From assembly GCA_009781695.1 (NCBI GenBank), contig WQVH01000018.1, positions 1 through 36,381 on the forward strand: a stretch of DNA of 36,381 nt. Direction: 5' to 3'. Every line of letters starts with the position of its first letter. Position 1 is the stretch's first letter. This stretch comes from Oscillospiraceae bacterium (GTDB taxonomy: Bacteria; Bacillota; Clostridia; Oscillospirales; Oscillospiraceae). Below, piece after piece: positions 32,112 to 36,381 of this stretch. Under the pieces are notes generated by a model. It did not search any database and had not been told where the DNA came from. It worked only from the letters and a program-made list of their open reading frames with translations. Made by a program: the position numbers and the translations under genes.

Positions 32112-32909
32112 CTATCTGACAGTTGGCGTGAGCACAAAAACATAGTTGCCGGAACCGCCAAATCCACCCGTGCCACGATTAGTTCTAAAACTTATATTTG
32201 TCGCACCAAATAGCTCCACAGAAATATCTTCGACCACTTCTCCTGCCTCTATAACGCGTTCGAATAACACAGCACCCGTGTCTGCGTTTTGGATTGCAAC
32301 ATTTGCAGATTGATTATCACGGCCATCACCCGTACTCGCGGCCAAAGTGAACTCTAAAAACTCAAAAGACTCATCCAGACGAAATGTCCTATTGTTCGTT
32401 CCGGCTCCTGCGCCAACTGTTCCACCTCTAAGTCCAATAGTTGCACCATGAGGAAGATTAGCGGCGCCTTGAACGGTCTCCCAACGCCCCCCTAATGTCC
32501 ATTGTCCGGCATCTAATAGTGACATAGGAAGTGTTCCAATCGGAGGAACAGGCGTTGTTACAGGCGGCGTTGCAGCAGCGCCGCCACTGGTATCATCATT
32601 AATAGTTACGGTTTGGGTGTTCGGATCCCACTGAACATCAAGACCAAGACCATCAGCTATTGCTCTGACAGGAAGAAATGTGCGTCCATCAATGACTACT
32701 GCTTGATTTTCAGGAGTTAACTCCATTGCGTTGCCATTGAGGATGATTGTGATTCCATCTCTGATTCCGGTGACAGTTGTTCTTGCAGCATTTGCCAGCG
32801 CAGAATCAGGATTCAGCGATGCACCAAGGCTAAACACCAGTACGAGCACAACCAAGGATGCGATAATCTTACCTACCACTTTTCTTCTGTTTGATTTTGA
32901 ATTTTGCAT
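32112..32909 (-). CDS. Secreted copper-amine-oxidase N-domain (stalk) protein
   Basis: The 265-residue protein has an N-terminal signal (RRKVVGKIIASLVVLVLVFS, cleavage likely near ALANAA). One copper-amine-oxidase N-terminal-like stalk domain follows (about 50-105), with GITIILNGNAMELTPENQAV, VIDGRTFLPVRAIADGLGL and WDPNTQTVTI. These stalk domains are structural surface modules in Clostridia and do not bind copper. A proline/threonine linker leads to a C-terminal beta-rich domain. I chose the ATG at 32909 because GGAGAGGAAA lies upstream. A clear promoter is at 32987-33015. Confidence 0.85.
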   Translation of the reverse strand: MQNSKSNRRKVVGKIIASLVVLVLVFSLGASLNPDSALANAARTTVTGIRDGITIILNGNAMELTPENQAVVIDGRTFLPVRAIADGLGLDVQWDPNTQTVTINDDTSGGAAATPPVTTPVPPIGTLPMSLLDAGQWTLGGRWETVQGAANLPHGATIGLRGGTVGAGAGTNNRTFRLDESFEFLEFTLAASTGDGRDNQSANVAIQNADTGAVLFERVIEAGEVVEDISVELFGATNISFRTNRGTGGFGGSGNYVFVLTPTVR

Positions 32910-32986
32910 AGTAAATTTCCTCTCCACATATAAAGTCGCAAGGCGCATTTACACCTCGTCTTTAGTGGTGTGCACCAAACAGGGGA

Positions 32987-33015
32987 ATTATACATCACTG
33001 CTCTAAATAATGCAA
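32987..33015 (-). promoter_or_regulatory. Predicted promoter of the stalk-domain gene
   Basis: On the minus strand TTGCAT (33010-33015) and a perfect TATAAT (32987-32992) are spaced by 17 nt. A short palindrome, TGGTG-TG-CACCA, lies in the leader at about 32966-32977. Confidence 0.6.
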
Positions 33016-33138
33016 TATATTCATATATGTCAAGCTGTTTTCGAAAATTTACTCAGATTTTACGTGACGAACACCTGACATTTACCTAAGCCGATTATGC
33101 TTCATCTTGTCAAGTAAAAATAATGGAGGGAATACTTA

Positions 33139-34086
33139 ATGCGCAGAAGATATGCAAAGTCCATCATCGGACTGACAATGACAGCAGTGATCGGATTGTC
33201 GTTAGCGGGTTGTAACAGCAATGGCAACGGTAATGACGGAGGATATGTCACCGGTAACGACAACAATAGCCATATATCAAGCGACGCAACAGACGCAGCA
33301 CACACAACAGGCCTCATAACCGTAATCACCCGCGAAGAAGGCAGCGGAACACGCAGCGCCTTTGTCGAGATCGTCGATATCACACAAGAAGGTAACGACA
33401 ACATCACCATGGAAGCCGTAGTCGCACCCGGCACCAGCGTCATGATGACCAACGTAGCAGAAAACCCGCTGGCCATAGGCTACGCCTCAACCGGCGTGGC
33501 TCTGGGAGACAGCCGAATCAAAGTATTAAGCATAGACGGCGTTTTACCTACCGCCGACAATATGCTCAACGGCACATATGCGATCCAAAGACCATTTATC
33601 ATCGGCAAAAATACCGAAGCCGGACTGACAGCCCTTGCGCAAGACTTTGTAGACTTCATCTTCTCCGCCCAAGGACAAGAAGTGGTCTCAGACAGAGGCT
33701 ATGTACCATTTACCCCGCAAGGCGCACCACAATATACCCCAAGCGGCATGACCGGCACCATCGTAGTCAACGGATCATCCTCCGTATATGCTCTGATGCA
33801 ATATCTCAGCGCAGCTTACCGTGAGATAAACCCCAATGTCACCATAGATGTGCACGGCGCAGGCACAGGCCATGGCATCAGTGCAGTGCGAGATGGACTT
33901 GCAGACATCGCCATGTCCAGCCGTGACCTGAGATCAGGCGAACTGGAATTCATGACACCCATGACCATAGCCATTGACGGCATTGCAGTCATTGTGCATC
34001 CGAGCAGTGCCATAGAAGACTTATCACTGAATCAAGTCAGAAACATTTTCCTAGGGGAGACACTGAGATGGGAAGACATGCGCTAA
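33139..34086 (+). CDS. PstS-like substrate-binding lipoprotein, circularly permuted
   Basis: The 315-residue protein has a lipoprotein signal with C25 after SLAG. The two halves of a PstS fold appear in reversed order. The part that is normally C-terminal comes first (LITVITREEGSGTRSAF, near 59-75, through DFVDFIFSAQGQEVVSDRGY). The part that is normally N-terminal follows (GTIVVNGSSSVYALMQYL, DIAMSSRDL, IAIDGIAVIVHP, FLGETLRWEDM). Proteins with this permuted order are, to my recollection, common in Clostridia, so the apparent truncation at the end is probably natural. It may bind phosphate or another oxyanion. No PstC, PstA or PstB gene is nearby. GGAGGG lies 8 nt before the ATG. Confidence 0.8.
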   Translation: MRRRYAKSIIGLTMTAVIGLSLAGCNSNGNGNDGGYVTGNDNNSHISSDATDAAHTTGLITVITREEGSGTRSAFVEIVDITQEGNDNITMEAVVAPGTSVMMTNVAENPLAIGYASTGVALGDSRIKVLSIDGVLPTADNMLNGTYAIQRPFIIGKNTEAGLTALAQDFVDFIFSAQGQEVVSDRGYVPFTPQGAPQYTPSGMTGTIVVNGSSSVYALMQYLSAAYREINPNVTIDVHGAGTGHGISAVRDGLADIAMSSRDLRSGELEFMTPMTIAIDGIAVIVHPSSAIEDLSLNQVRNIFLGETLRWEDMR

Positions 34087-34103
34087 TGCGTATGAATAGT
34101 AGT

Positions 34104-34138
34104 GTAGGAGGTCACTCGGTTAATGGGTGACCTCCTAC
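34104..34138. terminator. Perfect 12-bp hairpin between convergent genes
   Basis: GTAGGAGGTCAC (34104-34115) pairs with 34127-34138 across an 11-nt loop. It lies 18 nt after the PstS-like gene stop and 6 nt before the stop of the ATPase gene. No T run follows, so it is either a weak terminator or an mRNA-protecting structure. Confidence 0.5.
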
Positions 34139-34143
34139 CCGAT

Positions 34144-35442
34144 TCAAGGCGTTAAACAGAACAATGCGTATAAAGGTATGCTCTTAATTCCGTTTTCATG
34201 GCCAAAGTTTTTTGCGGATACTCTAACGGCATATTCAGGCGTATATAATGATGTATACTGACGCAAACTCTTTGACCTTACGTTGTCGGCAGACTTTCCT
34301 TCAAGCGGAATGATATTACCCTGGCTATCCTGAAATACAAAATCCAATTCCGCTTTGCCGGGGCTACTCCAATAAAATGGAGAAAACCCATTAGCTGCAA
34401 GACATTGGCAAATATAGTTTTCCGCAAGTGCGCCTTTGAAGCCATCAAAAGAAGGTGGGCTGTTGCGCACGACATTGGCGGCAATGCCGAATTTGGAACA
34501 AAGAAGCCCTGTGTCCATCATATAGACCTTAAACGAATCATTATCAGCATAAGCCGTGAGTGGCATTTTTCCTTCTGACACACGGACACATTTATAAATG
34601 ATACCCGCAAACCTTAGCCAGTCAAGCGGTGTTTCATATTCATAAGCCCTTGCCCCGGATTTTATGACCTTGTATTGAAACTTTCGATTTTCCTTTGATA
34701 ACTGCGCCGGTATGCTTGCCCACGCTGCCATGATCTTTGTTGTTTCCTGTGGCGTAGCGTATTTTGCCATATCCGCAATGTAAGCATCATTGATATTCTT
34801 TTGTGCTGCTAAAACAAAATTGAAATCCTTTGTGTTGACATACTCCAGAACAGCTTTTGGCATACCGCCGACAACAAGATATGTTTTATACAGATCTAAA
34901 GCTGTGTCATGTAGAGACATCTCGCTAAACTCAGAATACGCATCCCTAATAAGCCCAAGGAGTGCAGTATTACCGGATGCCATAAGAAACTCCTCAAAGT
35001 CAAGCGGATACAACGTAATCATATCAACCTTACCGACAGGAAATGAATATGCTTCACGGTTCATGGCTACACCAAGCAAACTGCCTGCCGCTATGATGTG
35101 ATATTCCGGCGCATTTTCACAGAAATATTTAAGTGATGTTAATGCTCTTTCGCAGGATTGTATTTCATCAAAGATGATTAACGTGTCGCCGGGGAAAATA
35201 CTCTGACCCGATAGCGCCGACAACTCACGCACAATGCGTTCGGGATTCAGATCACGTTCAAATATAGCCTTTGTTGCCATTGAATCTTCTAAATTGAAAT
35301 ACACCGTGTTTTTGTAAAATTCTTTCCCAAATGTCAAAGCAGAATAGGTTTTACCTACCTGACGTGCGCCCGATATGATGAGTGGGTTTCGGCGGGAGCT
35401 GATTTTCCATGCTTTCAACTGCCTAACAATTTTACGTTCCAT
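34144..35442 (-). CDS. AAA ATPase with DUF4143 domain
   Basis: The 432-residue protein has an AAA_14 ATPase domain with Walker A GARQVGKT (25-32) and Walker B TLIIFDEIQSCERA near 86-99. It is followed by a DUF4143 domain ending in ELDFVFQDSQGNIIPLEGKS, which resembles a PD-(D/E)XK nuclease core (D, then E-x-K). Members are widespread, often in mobile regions, and their cell role is unclear. GAGGTGAT lies about 10 nt before the ATG. It is transcribed alone, convergent with the PstS-like gene. Confidence 0.9.
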   Translation of the reverse strand: MERKIVRQLKAWKISSRRNPLIISGARQVGKTYSALTFGKEFYKNTVYFNLEDSMATKAIFERDLNPERIVRELSALSGQSIFPGDTLIIFDEIQSCERALTSLKYFCENAPEYHIIAAGSLLGVAMNREAYSFPVGKVDMITLYPLDFEEFLMASGNTALLGLIRDAYSEFSEMSLHDTALDLYKTYLVVGGMPKAVLEYVNTKDFNFVLAAQKNINDAYIADMAKYATPQETTKIMAAWASIPAQLSKENRKFQYKVIKSGARAYEYETPLDWLRFAGIIYKCVRVSEGKMPLTAYADNDSFKVYMMDTGLLCSKFGIAANVVRNSPPSFDGFKGALAENYICQCLAANGFSPFYWSSPGKAELDFVFQDSQGNIIPLEGKSADNVRSKSLRQYTSLYTPEYAVRVSAKNFGHENGIKSIPLYALFCLTP

Positions 35443-35539
35443 AATATGTTATCACCTCACATTTATTGTAACCAATATATGTGAATTTTACAAGAGTAAT
35501 TTCATTACAAAATATTTTAGAAAATATTTATAAAGTGGA

Positions 35540-35568
35540 CATACCGATGTCACATTACCCATGGTATG
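35540..35568. promoter_or_regulatory. Dyad near the start of the small-protein gene
   Basis: CATACC (35540-35545) and GGTATG (35563-35568) are inverted, with further ATG/CAT matching inside. TATGAT (35565-35570) may be a -10 box. TGGACA lies 23 nt upstream of it, too far for a standard promoter. It could be an operator for the gene at 35621. Confidence 0.35.
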
Positions 35569-35620
35569 ATATGCTTGAAGAAACGAAATGTAAAATAATT
35601 TTTGAAAGGGGATCATTATC

Positions 35621-35935
35621 ATGTCCAATGCTGTCTGGTTCATATCCTATAAACTTATAGAGGGAGCATCTGTACCCGATTTTCTGCTTGCATCAGAAAA
35701 ATGCAATAATGAAGTCTTGTCTAAGAAAAAAGGGTTTATCTCTTGGGATGTCCTTGTTGACGGTGATACATGGGTAGACTTGGTGACTTGGGAAACAATG
35801 GAGGATGCCTTAGACGCTGAAAAAGATAGTGCTACTTCAAATCATGTCGCCCAAGAATTTTACTCTTTTATAGACTTCAATAGCATTACATCTCAGAAGT
35901 ATTCTGTTGAAAAAAGATACCAAATAAAATGCTGA
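35621..35935 (+). CDS. Small protein, ferredoxin-fold (ABM-like) type
   Basis: The 104-residue protein begins MSNAVWFISYKLIEGASVPD and has GFISWDVLVDGDTWVDLVTW near 38-57, followed by MEDALDAEKDSATSNHVAQE. The pattern of strand, helix, strand, strand and helix fits a dimeric alpha-beta barrel of the antibiotic-biosynthesis-monooxygenase kind. I cannot name a substrate. AAGGGG lies about 9 nt before the ATG. A broken relative of its first 23 residues sits at 18878-18961. The QueG-like gene begins 19 nt after its stop and may share the transcript. Confidence 0.75.
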   Translation: MSNAVWFISYKLIEGASVPDFLLASEKCNNEVLSKKKGFISWDVLVDGDTWVDLVTWETMEDALDAEKDSATSNHVAQEFYSFIDFNSITSQKYSVEKRYQIKC

Positions 35936-35954
35936 AAGCAAAGGTAACAATAAA

Positions 35955-36314
35955 ATGTCAAACGGACTAACCAGCGAAACGATAAAAGAATATGGCATAA
36001 ATGCAGGAGCAAGTGTAGTGGGAATAGCCGCTTCCAAAGATTTGATTTTGGCACCGGACGGCTTTAAGCCTACTGATGTACTCCCTGAATGTGTTTCCGT
36101 TATCGTTTTGGGTGCTGCATTTTCACAAGAAGTCTTTAAGGGCATACCGGAATATTCTGAGAGCCGCAATACAATGCTTACCGCAATGACAGATATGGCT
36201 AAAAAAGTCGCAAAGCAAATAAAGGCCAATGGGTACAAAACAAAAGCCGTAAGTGCAGCGTGTCGCTTGCCGCGTTGGCTGACCGCAAGTGAGCCTGACA
36301 CGCTGACCGCATGA
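35955..36314 (+). pseudogene. QueG-like iron-sulfur protein, truncated
   Basis: The first 100 residues resemble the N-terminal part of epoxyqueuosine-reductase-like proteins: TSETIKEYGINAGASVVGIA, then LPECVSVIVLGAAFSQEVFK and MAKKVAKQIKANGYKTKAVS. The family continues with cobalamin-binding and ferredoxin domains of more than 100 further residues, which are missing. From about 36256 the frame reads unrelated residues (CRLPRWLTASEPD) and stops at 36314. The break coincides with the left arm of an inverted repeat at 36256-36305, so an insertion is likely. AAAGGT precedes the ATG. Confidence 0.65.
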
Positions 36315-36336
36315 ATTGGCATAGAGAATGACCGCA
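36256..36336. repeat. Inverted repeat with three TGACCGCA direct repeats
   Basis: CAGCGTGTC (36256-36264) is perfectly complementary to 36297-36305, and CTTGC (36266-36270) to GCAAG (36285-36289). TGACCGCA occurs at 36280-36287, 36304-36311 and 36329-36336, at spacings of 24 and 25 nt. The set begins where the QueG-like reading frame breaks. This looks like the end of a mobile element that continues beyond the window. Confidence 0.6.
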
Positions 36337-36381
36337 AAAATTATTACCACGAGAGCTCACCATCGATTAACAGAGCGACCA

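Noticed and set aside
33139-34086. PstS-like gene as a truncated pseudogene
   Set aside because: Both lobes are present, only in swapped order, and the stop is followed by a hairpin, so a permuted but complete protein fits better.

Overview
The window looks like a chromosome segment from a Gram-positive anaerobe of the class Clostridia. This is inferred from gene content: type III glutamine synthetase, a copper-amine-oxidase-type stalk-domain protein, a circularly permuted PstS-like lipoprotein, a DUF2284 protein beside a glycyl-radical activase, lipoprotein signals, strong AGGAGG-type ribosome sites and sigma-A-like promoters. No rRNA or tRNA gene was seen, and species cannot be named.

Layout. 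1-2.8 kb: a hairpin-forming inverted repeat, then minus-strand genes for an unknown protein, an OGG1-type DNA glycosylase and TrmB. 2.9-4.9 kb: a small degraded island holding a truncated response regulator, an orphan type II cas2, a two-repeat/one-spacer CRISPR array (36-nt repeats, 30-nt spacer) and an Rpn-type nuclease gene. The island is bracketed by two copies of a 32-bp promoter-like block. 4.9-6 kb: bioY and a DUF1284 gene under a promoter that overlaps a BirA-type operator. 6-8.8 kb: DUF2284, a glycyl-radical activase with no visible partner enzyme, and an EamA exporter. 8.8-16.7 kb: a long plus-strand gene train, moeA-moaA-moaC-MOSC-molybdopterin-binding protein-hisIE-hisJ-glnN, with TAATG overlaps at several junctions. 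It ends at a bidirectional terminator.

16.7-21.2 kb (minus): a toxin-first PIN system, an unknown lipoprotein, a broken copy of a small protein whose intact relative lies at 35.6 kb, a possible 33-residue peptide, mog, and a large unknown membrane-anchored protein. 21.3-28.9 kb: a TIM-barrel isomerase, ackA with its own promoter, and the arginine operon argC-argJ-argB-argD-argF behind a promoter whose -35 box lies inside an ArgR-type palindrome. 29-32 kb: a toxin-antitoxin cluster of two mazEF pairs flanking a DUF3791/DUF3990/small-protein trio. A single type I-C-like CRISPR repeat sits just before the second mazEF. 32-36.4 kb: a secreted stalk-domain protein, a circularly permuted PstS-like lipoprotein, an AAA/DUF4143 ATPase, a small ferredoxin-fold-like protein, and a QueG-like gene that loses its reading frame at a terminal inverted repeat with TGACCGCA repeats.

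The molybdenum-cofactor genes (plus mog about 2.5 kb beyond glnN) would supply cofactor to a molybdoenzyme encoded elsewhere. hisIE and hisJ supply two histidine-pathway enzyme genes (three activities), glnN assimilates ammonia, and the arg operon makes citrulline from glutamate-derived acetylated intermediates. The most notable accessory features are remnants of two different CRISPR types, the cas2 gene now placed behind a response-regulator start, the TA cluster, and several regulatory sites readable at base level. Functions of the unknown proteins are not claimed.
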